A stretch of 64,000 bases of DNA from assembly GCA_903813345.2 (NCBI GenBank), contig CAIIXF020000012.1, positions 29,090,684 through 29,154,683 on the forward strand. The letters run 5' to 3'. This document shows, in pieces, positions 1-11,600 of this stretch; position 1 is the first letter of the stretch, and the number at the start of each line of letters is the position of its first letter. The position numbers and the translations under genes were made by a program. The notes beneath the pieces are model-generated. The model did no database searches and had not been told where the DNA came from. It was given only the letters and a program-made list of their open reading frames with translations. Origin of the DNA: Owenia fusiformis (lineage: Eukaryota > Annelida > Polychaeta > Sabellida > Oweniidae).

Positions 1-66
1 AGCGAGCGTAGAAATTTTACTGACCGCAGAAATGATAGACCGCATGGTCGCCGTAGGAAATATTAG
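1..66 (+). CDS. Possible C-terminal tail of an arginine-rich protein, cut by the window edge
   Basis: Frame 1 is open from the first base for 21 codons and stops with TAG at 64-66. The encoded tail is very rich in Arg, Asp and Asn and ends GRRRKY. Such basic tails are common in RNA-binding proteins, but also occur in gag-like or other mobile-element proteins. Nothing upstream is available, so neither the exon start nor the family can be judged. A 21-codon open frame at a window edge can arise by chance; the composition is the only support. Confidence 0.25.
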   Translation, partial: SERRNFTDRRNDRPHGRRRKY

Positions 67-119
67 TTATAACATTATAACCTGGTGTTCCAATATTGTG
101 CTTTTATACTGCAAATTAA

Positions 120-266
120 TTCCTTAATAGCCCTTGCATTGGTAATTCCTTAGTATGCCTTCTGGTGCTTTATGGACAGGAAAACACTATAATGGCCTAC
201 TTGGAACCATTATGGATATCTAGGAAACCAAGGCATACTATGGAATCACCAAGGGCTATTAAGGAA
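120..266. repeat. Foldback repeat, imperfect inverted arms of about 35-45 bp
   Basis: The left arm begins TTCCTTAATAGCCCTTG at 120 and its inverted copy CAAGGGCTATTAAGGAA ends at 266. The match continues inward with gaps through a GTATGCC block. Related direct fragments (GCATACTAAGGAATCACCAA) occur near 340-360, so this is a small dispersed family. No target duplication is clear. Confidence 0.55.
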
Positions 267-462
267 CCAGTTTGGGGTATTGCATCACAACCAGGGCATA
301 CTAGCTTATCATATCAGGGAATCTATTGAAGCATCCTCAAGCATACTAAGGAATCACCAATCATCATTTGGGGGTATTAAATCAGAATCATGGCATATTA
401 GACTATCAGTCAATATATCAACAATCTAGTTTGAGAATGTGTCGATGGTTTTAGGTTTTATA

Positions 463-558
463 TAGTCCCTCGCTTTTCTTACACTGACGAACGACCAATA
501 TCAGTGTAATATTGGCAATATTAATGCCGATCGTCAGTGTAAGAAAAGCGAGGGACTA
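463..558. mobile_element. 96-bp MITE-like hairpin
   Basis: The ends are inverted copies of about 28 bp: TAGTCCCTCGCTTTTCTTAC starts at 463 and GTAAGAAAAGCGAGGGACTA ends at 558. A second short inverted pair (CCAATAT / ATTGG) lies in the loop. The compact form fits a non-autonomous DNA transposon remnant. I could not fix a target duplication, so no superfamily is given. Confidence 0.65.
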
Positions 559-566
559 AATACGTG

Positions 567-1020
567 AATTGTGTCTTTGTTAACATAACTTCGAGCCAAA
601 TTATTATCCACAACGTGGCTTATAAGTAGGTGTAAATCGGGAAATAAAAAAATCTTACCGAAACCTAGTCCCGGAGGAAGTTCCGCCATGATACACCGAC
701 GATACGTCTGTGTAATTAGCTATAGGTGGGTAGCAGTGATCATACTAAGTTAGAGACTCCTGGTTGTGTTGAAGTGGTTGAGCCAGCACAATCCAGTCAT
801 TGTGTCACCACAATCCAAAATAACAATAGCTCACCATGTGAGCGAAACAGTACACATAAAGTAGTACTGTAATTGTTTTGGTTTCTCTACAGACATTAAG
901 AAACCTGCAAAGAGAGATTTCATCTTTAATTATGTGAGCCTATACATTGGTAAATCACTACCGTTTTATTTAAATGCGAGCTAAAATTTTAAACACAATT
1001 ATCTCAACAGTTCCTGCATG
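567..1020. other. No gene seen
   Basis: AT-rich single-copy-looking DNA between the small hairpin and the first long direct repeat. No convincing open frame, RNA gene or tandem repeat was found on either strand. Confidence 0.5.
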
Positions 1021-1332
1021 AAAATTCTAGGGAATAAGGAATGGGTATCATTTACACAATTTGAGAAATTATTGGGATACGTGAAACCTATTTAAAACAG
1101 CATAAGTATTGTTCAAAAGCGAACATGATCAATGATTCCCAGTCCTCTGAAAAATGAAAATATCTTAATCCATAGATAATCTTTAAAAATGAGAAATAGT
1201 TTTGGGGATTATATGATGCAATTGTACAGTCAATGAAATGTTTTAAAGTGTATTGATGGTTTTTGGATGAAAAACATAAGCGAAATGCATGAAAAAACTC
1301 CGCCGATTCATTCTACGAATAACCCCCTCTCC
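1021..1332. repeat. Long direct repeat, copy 1 (partner at 5262-5575)
   Basis: About 310 bp resemble 5262-5575 in the same orientation. Shared blocks include ATTCTAGGGA, ACCTATTTAAAACAGCAT, TTTTAAAGTGTATTGATG and TTTTTGGATGAAAAACATAA. Identity by eye is roughly 80-85%. The pair brackets the Ty3/Gypsy fossil, so the copies could be decayed ends of that element or an unrelated repeat duplicated with it. Confidence 0.6.
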
Positions 1333-1345
1333 TTTGGCGTTATTG

Positions 1346-1520
1346 GGCTGTAGAATCCATAAGGTTAGGTTTTGAGTCTTGAAAAATCAACAAATGTTGT
1401 GAACATAACAAAAGACTGAGTTTGTAATTAGGCTGTAGACATGTAGATATTCATTGGGCTGTAGAATCCATTAGATTAGGTTTTGAGTCATAAAAAATCT
1501 GCAAATGTGGTGAAAATTAC
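1346..1520. repeat. Tandem duplication, period about 111 bp
   Basis: TGGGCTGTAGAATCCAT starts at 1346 and again at 1457. Each is followed by a near copy of GGTTAGGTTTTGAGTC and a degenerate tail ending in a GTGAA-Nx-AAC/TAC block. Only two units are present. Confidence 0.6.
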
Positions 1521-1544
1521 AAAATGTCAATATAATTTCACTAG

Positions 1545-4500
1545 TCATGAATTCAGGTTATTATCTGGATAGACAATCAGCTGCTGCATAGTACTTTCCT
1601 GGTTTTTGTACGGCTGCAGAATGAGTATCCACCAACCAAGTCTTTGATTTGTGTCTTTCATTTCATTCAGCCATTTCAATGGGTTATGGTCAGTGACTAT
1701 TTCAAATTGCTTGCCAAGTAAGTAATATCTCATGTGTTCTACTGAGCAAACTATTGCTAAGCATTCTTTTTCTATAACTGCATAGTTTCTCTCTTGTGGA
1801 AGCAGTTTCTAGCCTTGCCCAAGTCGGTCTCTTTTACTTATCTTGATTTCTATTATGACCGCCTAGTACCCAAGAGAAAGTCACGTGCTTTACCGACTCA
1901 ATGTTTATGTCGGTAAAACTTGACCAATCAACGACAGCCCTGACGCGTTAGCTCATTATTATGCACGGTCAAAAACAAGTACACTTTTCACCGGGACTTT
2001 TCACGAACAAATCTTGCACGATTTTATAATGAAAATACAAATATTTTATCAGATAAATATCAATCAGAGTTTAGTGGATGCCCGAGCATCGATCGGATAC
2101 CCAGAGGTGAGAAGATTTCAACAAAAAACGTTGAAACGATCGTTGAATTCAAATGATCGAACATCTAGGCTGAGATTCAATCACTGAATCAGATCGACGA
2201 CGGCCGGACGAGGTCTTCGTGCATTTTCATCGCGAATTCAATTTTGAATCAATATTGAATCGCATGATTTAATTTATATTAATTATATTTCATTCCAATG
2301 TTCATTTAATTACGTAATGACGTGTCGCAAAAAGGTGGCGCATTTGTTTTTTAAGGGTATCGCGTGAATGTAACTTTGATTCCCCGGATTATAAGATAAT
2401 ATTCTAATTAAAGTTACATATCATTTTAAAGCTCTTTTGATGAAGTTTTTAGATCAAGTGCACTCCGTTCACGATTCTTGCACGTTCTTTTTTAAAAAAG
2501 AGTTTTTTTACCAAAAACATCTGGCAAATATCCCCTGTTGACACGTTACATTTTGAATTATTTTTCGTCTTTAAACGCTCATGACTCAAACAATATATGA
2601 ATATTATACTTATTTTTCGTCTTCATAAAGGTAGATGGAAGTTTTATTTCAAAGGATGAATTTTAGTAAGCGTCCCATATTTTGACGTCATAGAGTTTGA
2701 AAAATAGAATCTATTGACAGCGACCTTTTTTGCTCATTTTTTGTTACCTTCAACTTTTCAGGTGTACATTAAACAAAAAATACGAGATCAATTTTAATAA
2801 ATCATACATGATTATTTTGCTCTTAAACTCTAGTTTATTAATAAATAGTTGATTTTGTTCGCAAAAGTATGTGTTTTCTGTTGTATGTGGAAAAGTGGAG
2901 GACGAAAGGTTTTCAAAATTCATTAAAATAGGGCTAATTTACGCCAGTCGCCTATTTTCAAGCACAACAACACGTATATTTATTTCACCTAAAATATCAA
3001 ATGATTCGTGTTTTATGATGCTCCTATCCCATTGTTAATACATATACGATATCAGAGTTATTCGCCTTAAATATTTTGAGATATAGAGGCAAATGTGGAG
3101 GACGAAAGGATTTCAATATGTGTACATTTTTCTCAAAAAACGTCACATTCTGTGGTGTTAAAAAGCGAAAATGTGTAACAATGCGTGCGCGACCTTTTTG
3201 CGACACGTCAATATATTGTAACTCTAAAAACACTCGATCAGATCATTGAAACTCAAGTAGACAGGTAGTTTGCTTTGTTTATGCAGGTCAACCTGATAAC
3301 GTTTTGATTGGTCAATCAGCCAGAAGTCACACGTCGATGTCCACGCGATCTTGTCAATCAATAAGGTTTTGCGTACCCCTGACACCGTAGGTACATGTAT
3401 TATGGAAATCTCGAAACCGCTGAATAGCTTAGCATAATATCAGCGGAGATGTATTAGATTGTACAAGGCGGTAATAATTCAAGATCAGATAAGTAAAAAA
3501 TACCGACTTGGGCAAGGCTAAGCAGTTTCCTACTTGCATACATAACAGGGTGTTCACCATGCCCGAATACAGGTATTTGGCTCAGTTCTCTTCTGAGGCA
3601 TCAGTTATCACGATGAACATTCTCTCAAAATCTGGATTTCTCAGAATTAGCTAGTTCAGTGACAAGGGGTTCTTTCAGCTTCTTAGTAGCATTTTCTACT
3701 TCTTCACTGTATGGCAAAATTGTTGGTACGCATTTCCTGGTAAGTTCTGTCAATGGAAAGGCTAGCTCAGCACAATCTGGGATAAATTTCCTGTAATATC
3801 CAGTCATCCCCAGGAAGATTCTCAGCTTCTTCTTGGATGTTAGTTTTCCTAATTTCTTTATGGCTTCAATTTTAGAGCTGCTTGGTTTCACTTTGCCATT
3901 TCCAAATATGTGTCCAAGGTATTCAATATCCTTGTATCTAAACTTACAGTTTGATGGTTTCACTGTAAGGTTTTGTTTTCTCAGTTTCTCCATTATAACT
4001 TGTATTTGTGTAAGATGATCTGCATAATGTGTACTAAAGATGACCACACTATCGAAATAAGCTGCGGAAAAATTTTCAGATCCTTGAATCATCATATCCA
4101 TAGCTCGTTGAAAAGAAGCAGGGGCGCCATGCAGCCCAAATGGCATTCTAACGGACTGGAATGTTCGAAATGGTGTAAGGACACTAGTCTTCTCTTTGTT
4201 AGCCTCATTCATGGGTAGTTTCTCCCTCATCTCAGTCACATAAGTGATGATGTTCTCTGGACTATTTGTATTAGTCACCCACTGCTCGTTAAGTATATCA
4301 ATGGGACCTCTCACTTGTCTCCCATACAATAATTCAAATGGTGAGAATCCTGTTGATACATGTGGCACTTCTCTGTATGCAAAGAGTAAATAGGGCAAGT
4401 AAATATCCCATCTCTCTGATTCATCACTCAAGAATTTCTTCAGCATTTTCACAAGTACTCCATTAAACCGTTCTACTTGACCATTTGTCTGTTGATAGTA

Positions 4501-5239
4501 CGGGGTGGACTTATTCCCTTTATTCCCATCATGTTGTAGAGTTCTTGCAACAGTTTGGACATAAAGTTAGTGTCTTGGTCAGAGAGTATTTCTCTTGCTA
4601 TCCAAACTCGGCAAAATAGCGACATCAGTTCTTCAGCTATCTTCTTAGCATCTATCGTCTTCAGTGGCATAGTATCGGGAAATTTTGTTCCATAGTCACC
4701 AATGACAAGAATAAACTTATTGCCTTTCTTTGATCTTGTGAGTGGACCGACAATATCCATGGCAATCTTGGTAAATGGCTCAGTGATGATTGGAAGTGGA
4801 ATTAATTTAGCTCTATTTGTCATCACTTTCTGGAAGTCTTTTGGCAAATGTCACATGACAGGCAGAATAATTTCGCATCTCTGTGAATACCTGGCCAAAA
4901 GAATTGTTTCAAAACTCTATCTGTAGTCCTCTTGATACCCATATGACCTGATAATGGTATATTATGTGCAAGTTCTAGGACTTTTCTTCTGCAACATCTT
5001 GGTACTACTAACTGTTGTACTCTTTCACCACTCATTTTGGTCGTCTCTCTCATCATCAAGCCCTCCTTCATAATGAAGTATGGTTTTTGATTAGTATCAA
5101 GGTCTTCTTTAAGTGATTTCTTGATAGAATAAAGTGATGAATCATCAACTTGTAGAGTTGCAATATCTGACATCTTTAAATAACAACAATTTGATTTGAT
5201 GATCAGACAGCAACAAAACATATTAAGTGGCCAAGACAA
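1545..5239 (-). mobile_element. Broken Ty3/Gypsy-like LTR retrotransposon fossil
   Basis: Several - strand segments resemble Ty3/Gypsy pol. Integrase-type parts (zinc-binding region and catalytic core) lie at about 4470-5239. A reverse transcriptase part lies at about 3600-4230, preceded by an integrase-like stretch. An RNase H-like part lies at about 1545-1800. The order of parts is not the usual RT-RNase H-integrase order, which suggests a mosaic of two copies or a rearrangement. It is clearly broken in multiple places, and no gag region or confident LTR was seen. A 1.7-kb DNA transposon is inserted between the RT and RNase H parts. Long direct repeats lie outside both ends. The decay suggests an old insertion. 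Confidence 0.8.
1811..3519. mobile_element. Mutator-like non-autonomous DNA transposon inserted in the Gypsy fossil
   Basis: Terminal inverted repeats begin AGCCTTGCCCAAGTCGGT at 1811 and end with its complement at 3519. They stay similar for about 55 bp, through a TTTACTTATCT block and GACCGCC/TACCGCC. The flanks read AAGCAGTTTCT on the left (1800-1810) and AAGCAGTTTCC on the right (3520-3530, one mismatch), a target duplication of about 11 bp. Duplications of 9-11 bp are typical of Mutator-like elements. No transposase is visible in the 1.7-kb interior. A second inner inverted pair containing GTGTCGCAAAAAGGT lies near 2320-2350 and 3180-3210. Confidence 0.75.
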
Positions 5240-5261
5240 AAGAATGTTATTATGATAGGCA

Positions 5262-5575
5262 TTCTAGGGATTAAGGAATGCATTCAGCTTACATAATTTG
5301 AGAAATTATTGGCATACGTAAAACCTATTTAAAACAGCATTTATCGTATTTAAAAGCGTTGAGCATCATTGATTCCCAGCCCTCTGAAGATTGAAAAATA
5401 AAGATACCTGGGTGTTAATCCATGGATTATCTTTGAAAATGAGAAATATATTTTTGGATTACATGGTGTAATCTTAAAGTAAACAAAATGTTTTAAAGTG
5501 TATTGATGTTTTTTGGATGAAAAACATAAGCGAAATTCATGAAAAAAATCCCCCGATTCATTCTACAAACAACTC
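5262..5575. repeat. Long direct repeat, copy 2 (partner at 1021-1332)
   Basis: Same orientation and about 80-85% similar to 1021-1332, beginning at the shared ATTCTAGGGA block and ending near the CCGATTCATTCTAC block. It lies just outside the integrase end of the Gypsy fossil. Confidence 0.6.
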
Positions 5576-5585
5576 GCCCTTCTTT

Positions 5586-5960
5586 TATATGATGATGCCT
5601 AGAGATACAGTCCCTCTGTTTGTCAAAGAATTTTCAAGATGGTAGCTGAATTTTAAAATGGCCGCCATTTTCGTAAAAAATGTAATATTTGATAACTCAA
5701 ATAGCAGTGAATGGATTTTGTTAAAATTTTATATGCTGATGCCTAGGGACACATGAGCTCTGTTCGATAAAGATTTTTAAAATGGCGGCTGAATTTCAAA
5801 ATTGCTGCCATTTTTCGTAAAAAGAGAATGTAAGCTTTGATAACTCAAATGCTAAATTACGGATATGGTTTACATTTTATATGTTGATGCCTAGGGACAA
5901 ACAAGCTCTGCTCAAGAAGGAATTTTCAAGATGGCCACTAATAATCAAAATATGTTTCGT
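5586..5960 (+). repeat. Minisatellite, about 2.7 units of 142-149 bp
   Basis: Units start with TATATGATGATGCCTAG, TATATGCTGATGCCTAG and TATATGTTGATGCCTAG near 5587, 5729 and 5878. Each carries AAGATGG or AAAATGG blocks followed by GGCCGCCATTTT-like text, related to motifs in the arrays at 37.4-38.4 kb and 55.8-56.8 kb. Confidence 0.75.
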
Positions 5961-6401
5961 TTGGCGGGATTTGCTACTCCGTGGAGTTGCTGTTTTTCTT
6001 GTTATTAAAATACAGTACACCTTCTGTCATAGCTTTCACCAAATTATGTATCAATTAGTGTACATTAATATGGCCGATGTATCTGGTTACACGTACATTT
6101 TATTAACAAACTGAAAAATATTAACGTAATCAATACAATTAGGTCAAGAAATCAGAGTTTTTATTTGCCGCAAAAATAAAATATTGGTTTCTTGTCTAGA
6201 AATCCATCAAAAAGCGATATTTTTGAAAAAGATGGGCAATATTCCAAACGTGTACCTTGTGGTAATGATTACTTGAAGTCTTATCAACAAAAAATAACAT
6301 TAGATGTCGACGAAATCAACGCACAAGTCGCAGATTTTTAATAGTCTATATCAATTATCCTAAATTGGCCCATAAATCTTTTGTCATCTGTATTATTGCA
6401 G
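5961..6401 (+). other. Upstream region and intron 3' end of the TRIM gene
   Basis: No coding signal in 5961-6380. At 6385-6401 a pyrimidine-containing tract ends in TATTATTGCAG, a good splice acceptor, seven bases before the TRIM ATG. I infer that an untranslated first exon lies further upstream; its donor was not identified. Confidence 0.5.
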
Positions 6402-6407
6402 GAAAAC

Positions 6408-8081
6408 ATGGCGACTGCAGGAGATGAAAATGTCATAAGGGGTCACCTTGAATGCTCGATTTGCTTTCAACAACTAAAGCTTCCTAAATTTATTCCTGGA
6501 TGTGGCCACACCATTTGTTGTAACTGCTTGAATAGTTGGGCGAAGACCCGGGGAAAGGTACAGTGTCCATGTCCAGAATGCAAAACACCATTCGACATGC
6601 CTGAAGGTGGAGCCCAAAATTTGAAGACCAATTTTAAGATAACGAGTATAATAGATGCTTTAAGCAAAAAGGAGGTTACAAAGAGGGAGATATTTTGTGA
6701 ATCACACCCAGATGAAGCGATCAAGTTTTATTGTACGACCTGCAACGAGGTTTATTGTAGGGACTGTGCTGCCACTGAACACAATGGCCACAAGGGAATC
6801 GATTTAGTCAAAGCTGTTGCCCAAGATATGACTGACATTAAATCACTTATCGAAAGTGCACGTAATAGAGAAGTTGAGATTGAAGCCGCAATTACTGCAG
6901 CCAATTTTTGTGAGCAAAATATCAGGGGAAATGCTGATGATGTAAAAAAGAGCATTGATTCTGCTCGCCAAACCCAAATGGACTTACTTAACAAACATTA
7001 TGACGCATTGAAGGTTGAAGTTGATAAAATGAAAGATGGAAATACTAACAAAATACGAGAACACGTTAACGATCTAAAACTACAAATTACTCCCATTGTC
7101 GATGCTCGGAAACGTCTAGAAACCAAGCAAGTACAAGCCCATCCTGCTGAGATCATCGAAATGAGAAATGAGATTGCACAGAAGAAACGAGAATGGACAA
7201 TACCCCAGGACGTCGAATTCAAGGCATCAGTTGCAATACGACACGATGAAGGGAACGCAACCAAAACAGGTCTACAGTTTGGAAAAGTTTCAGTCTTGAA
7301 GTGTGATGTGTTGGAACCTGTCAAGATCCAAAAGCAAGGTAACACTGGTCCTACGTTGAAAAACATCACCATATTAGAGAACGGAAATCTAGTTACAGCG
7401 CATGAGGAGGAAGGTATTAACATAGTAGACCCTGACACCTTCACCGTAAACAACCACATTGATATGAAATGTATAAGGCTCACATCGATAGGAAATGAAA
7501 TCATGGCAGTGGATCGGAAATCTAAAACCATTAGCATACTGAGCCATGAAGGTGTTAAAGTAGGGTCAGTAGATTGTGTGAAGGCTCCAGTATATTGTGT
7601 TGCAGCAGCTCCAGCACATGAGTTGGCCGTCGTTCGAGGCCATTCAGAGAACAAGTTATTATTCATCAACCTCACTAACAATGCTATAACATCTACTTGT
7701 AACGTAAAGCGTGATGGTAGCGTACCCCACATGGCAATCACCTCTAGTAAGACAGCAATCATTTCATACACCAAAGATAACATCGTTGTCGGTTATACCC
7801 AGAAGGGGGAGATTCTCTTCAGATATGACCCGCAAAATGAAGAACATAAGCTTATTGGATGGGGGTTATGCATAGATCCGTTTGGGAACATTATTGTAGC
7901 TAGTAGCATGACTAACGCAGTCCATCTTCTCAGCTCGACTGGAAAGTTCACGAGGATATTGGTCGATGAGGAAGACATCGAGTTCCCTACTGCTGTCGCA
8001 TTAGACAATGATTGTAACCTAATTGTCGGATGTTGGGGAGGTGAGGTTTACCGCATCAAGTACCTAGAGGAAGTGGAGTGA
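6408..8081 (+). CDS. TRIM-type RING E3 ubiquitin ligase with C-terminal propeller-like region (TRIM2/TRIM56-like)
   Basis: This 557-residue protein probably attaches ubiquitin to target proteins in the cytoplasm. Residues 16-58 form a C3HC4 RING finger (C16, C19, C32, H34, C37, C40, then the CPCPEC cluster at 53-58). Residues 97-128 form a B-box type 2 (C97, H100, C109, C112, C117, C120, H125, H128). A long coiled coil follows to about 270. From about 300 to the end come repeated beta-strand-like blocks with LDNDCNLIVGCW-type turns, as in NHL/propeller TRIMs. I chose the ATG at 6408 because a splice acceptor (TTGCAG) sits immediately upstream and its context is favourable; an upstream in-frame extension lacks an ATG. 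The ORF has no internal intron. Such genes are strongly expanded in molluscs and amphioxus, often linked to innate immunity; this copy's role is inferred only from architecture. Confidence 0.9.
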   Translation: MATAGDENVIRGHLECSICFQQLKLPKFIPGCGHTICCNCLNSWAKTRGKVQCPCPECKTPFDMPEGGAQNLKTNFKITSIIDALSKKEVTKREIFCESHPDEAIKFYCTTCNEVYCRDCAATEHNGHKGIDLVKAVAQDMTDIKSLIESARNREVEIEAAITAANFCEQNIRGNADDVKKSIDSARQTQMDLLNKHYDALKVEVDKMKDGNTNKIREHVNDLKLQITPIVDARKRLETKQVQAHPAEIIEMRNEIAQKKREWTIPQDVEFKASVAIRHDEGNATKTGLQFGKVSVLKCDVLEPVKIQKQGNTGPTLKNITILENGNLVTAHEEEGINIVDPDTFTVNNHIDMKCIRLTSIGNEIMAVDRKSKTISILSHEGVKVGSVDCVKAPVYCVAAAPAHELAVVRGHSENKLLFINLTNNAITSTCNVKRDGSVPHMAITSSKTAIISYTKDNIVVGYTQKGEILFRYDPQNEEHKLIGWGLCIDPFGNIIVASSMTNAVHLLSSTGKFTRILVDEEDIEFPTAVALDNDCNLIVGCWGGEVYRIKYLEEVE

Positions 8082-8475
8082 CAGATGCGTGTTTGAAAGA
8101 TCTTCAAATATAGATACATTCAGAACCGAATTTAGTTAAAATATGAATCGATGTACACTGTGTACGAAAGTGTTTTAGTTTATTTCAATCATAATACAAT
8201 CTAGGACGTGACGTTTCATTTAGTACCCTACCATGGGTGTGTTATGGCAAAAAGCCTCGAAAATACAAAAGTGAAATATTAGCAGAAATAGACAAACATA
8301 ATGAACTCATGTCGAATTTGCATCGATGGACATTGTTAAAGTAAATATAAACAACTTTATGTAGTTAATCCAAGACAATGTTTCTAAACTGAGTCATATT
8401 TAATGGATGAGTCTATTCCATGATGTTTTCGGTGAATATAATAGGAATATTCGATGGTTTAGAAAAGATATCACT
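8082..8475. other. 3' flank of the TRIM gene
   Basis: AT-rich, presumably containing the 3' untranslated region. I saw no canonical AATAAA in the first 300 bases. The far end (about 8450-8475, ATTCGATGGTTTAGAAAAGA) resembles a block at 13198-13220 beyond the LINE. Confidence 0.4.
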
Positions 8476-8641
8476 TATATTTATTATTTATTATTTATTT
8501 GACAGTCACTTTTATAACAGTGGCACTCAAAGGTGCGTCAATATTACATATATGTAGTATACAAACAATACATTTTTTACTAAAATCCGTAGAGGAATAT
8601 GAGACATAAGCTTTTAGTAAAATCATTAGAATAGGCTAAAA

Positions 8642-11600
8642 TCACGCAGTGTTATGTTTCGCATACACCTTTTGCAGAAATCTTTTTGTACAAACATCAA
8701 AATTCCAGCCATTGTCGTGCCCCCAAATGCTAAACACATCATCCCCAAGAATCCACTTTAATTTCATTTGTGGGGGGAAATTAAGGTACTGAGACACAAC
8801 AGGAGCATCACATTTACTACTTAAATCATGTATATATTCAGTTCTTTGTTTCTGGAAATGAGGACAGAGGAGGAAACGATGGATGGGATCATCTATAACA
8901 GTTAAGTTACATAATTTACAAATACCGTTACTTATTTTCCATCTTTTTCTGTCTTCCTCAAGGTTAAAGCAGCCTGTTCTGGCCAGAAACTTAAGTCGAG
9001 AGGTGTGAAAGTCTGTATGGTTCATGAGGTACTTCTTTTTATTTGTATTAAATTTCAACTTTTTATAGAGATTCAAAGACTTTTTATCATCGATTGCTTC
9101 ATTATTCAGATATTCTTTGATCATTTGGGATTTTGAGAAATGAGTCATACCAGTCTGCATTGTCGGATAAAATGCATCCGTCTAGTCCATGGGCAGTTAA
9201 TATCTTTGACACGGAATCAATATATGGCCATACTGAGCTTTTATTTGCTTTAAAGTTAGAGAACATATCACTATAAATATCACCTAAGATCTTACAACTT
9301 TGAGCTCTATTTTTCAAATGAATAAAATAATCTATTTTACGTTTATCTATAACATTTATAATTGGTCTCCAACCTAGGTCACCGAGTAGAGCGTCCCTAG
9401 CTGGTGTACTTTTTATATTAAATATTGCTCTTCCTACATTATACTGATATGAGTTCATAGCATTCACTCTTGTATTATTGTCAAATGAAATAACTCCACA
9501 TGCATGGAGAACTGCTGGTATAAAACATTATTATGTAAAACATCCCCAAATTTGAATCTTTCTAGATTTGAGTGTTTATTAAGGGTGCTACAGATATAGA
9601 ATCTGGTCTTTCGAGCTTTCTCTTTAATAAGTGTATTAAAGTGGTCTGAGTCTTTTAGAGTATTGTTTAAAATAACACCTAGATACTTATATGTTTTGGT
9701 TTCTTTTAATGATAGTTGGCCAAGTTTCCATTGATTATTTGTGTTAATTTTTCTACCAATTGGCATAATTTGAGATTTCTAAGGGTCAAATTTGAATCCC
9801 CAATATTTGGCAAATGAGTATGAAACTTTCAGCATTTCAGTAAGTTGATCTTCAGATTCAGATATCAGAACTACATCATCAGCATATTAGAGTGCAGGGA
9901 CTTTGTAGTTTTTAAATGGTATTCCTAGATTATGTTCTTTAAGTCTTTCTGTCAAACCATTTATAATTAAGAGAAATAGTGTTGGGGATAGAGCACAACC
10001 TTGTCTTATTCCAAACTCTGAATCAAACATGTCACTTTCGAAGTTTCCAAAAAGAACTTTATTCCTTATTTCCTCATAAAGTTTTCTCAAAATGCGCCAT
10101 GGCTTACCCTTGATACCTTTTTCCCACAATTTCTTAAAAAGAAGGTCCCTACTTACTACATCAAAGGCTTTTGAAATATCAAGAAATGCTAGAAAAGTTT
10201 TCAATTTAATGTCTTTTCTTTATGCGCAAAGTCCCTTCAAAGTAAATATACTATCTTCAAGGCGTTTACCTTTCATGAATGCTCCCTGAAAGTCATCAAA
10301 AATTCCTTGTTTCACACAAAAGTCCATTAGTGAGTCTTCCATGAGAGCAGCATAAAGTTTATACATATTTGAGGTTACAGTTATGCCCCTATAGTTGTCT
10401 AAGATTTTCATTGAGTTTTTCTTGTTGATAGGTTTGAGGAGGCCATCTTTCCAATCAGAAGGAAAGTCTTCTCTGATCATGAAAAATTGAAACATTTTAG
10501 ATATAGATTTTGAGACTGCTGGTCCTCCATATTTGAGGAATTCATTTGGAATTCGGTCTATGCCACACGATTTGTTATTTTTCAGTAATTTAATCTTCTG
10601 TTGGATTTCTTCGGCTGTAAAGGTTATATATGAGAAGGATTCTGGTGGGAAAGATGTTTCATTCTCAAAATTTAGCATATCTTGTTCCAAATTGGGTTTT
10701 TTATGTTCTGGATTTTGATTACTTTGACCTACATTCTTCCAATAGTTTTTCAGGCTAATTGATATTTGCTTAGGGTCGGTTATGATCAGATCAGGGTTCT
10801 CTGGGTCAATCAATTCTAAAGGGTATTTACTTCTAGCATTAAACATAGTTAAGGTATTCCAAAATGATCTAGAGCTAGATGATTTGGCAAAACAGTTTTT
10901 CACCATGATATTTATATGATTTTGGGTATGACGCTCCTTTATGTACTCAGATACCTTTCCTTTCCTTTCAAGATATATTTGCCATACCTCCTTTAACATA
11001 TCAGAATTCACATCAGGGATTTTGGAAAAATATCTATGAAATTTACATGCCTCCTTTCGACTTTTTATCAGACCCTTCAATGTGTCATCCCAAAATGACC
11101 TACATTTTGAATCAGTAATTGACTCCCCAATCGTGTTTTTACCAATACTAGTGATTTTACCTTTCCAGTCATTCCACGCTGCATCAGCATTTTCAAAGCT
11201 TTCAGGTTCCCAATCTTTTAAATATTCATGTGCACTTAACTTAAAAGGTACCCAATCTGTATTCTCAGATATTTTCCACTTTGAATGTTTTGATGCAAGT
11301 GCAACATTAACTGGTTTCATAACCTTGGTATGATTAAGGTGCAGTTCAATTGATATTATCGAATGATCGCTTCCAATTGACATATTATGACATTCATCAA
11401 TGAGCATAGTATGTACTGAGTTCAAACACTTAGCATTAACCAAAACATAGTCAATTGTGGAATGGAGATCATTTCTTTGCCACGTTATCTCCCCAGTACA
11501 TTTATCGGATAAGTTCAAAATACTCATGTCAGACACTTCACATAAGATTTCTAATAGATCGCCATTTGGAATCTTTGTTCTCGATTTTCTAAATTGTTTA

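Noticed and set aside
9102-9766. Separate small genes on the - strand
   Set aside because: They are successive pieces of the decayed LINE ORF2, shown by RT-downstream sequence and the terminal zinc knuckle.
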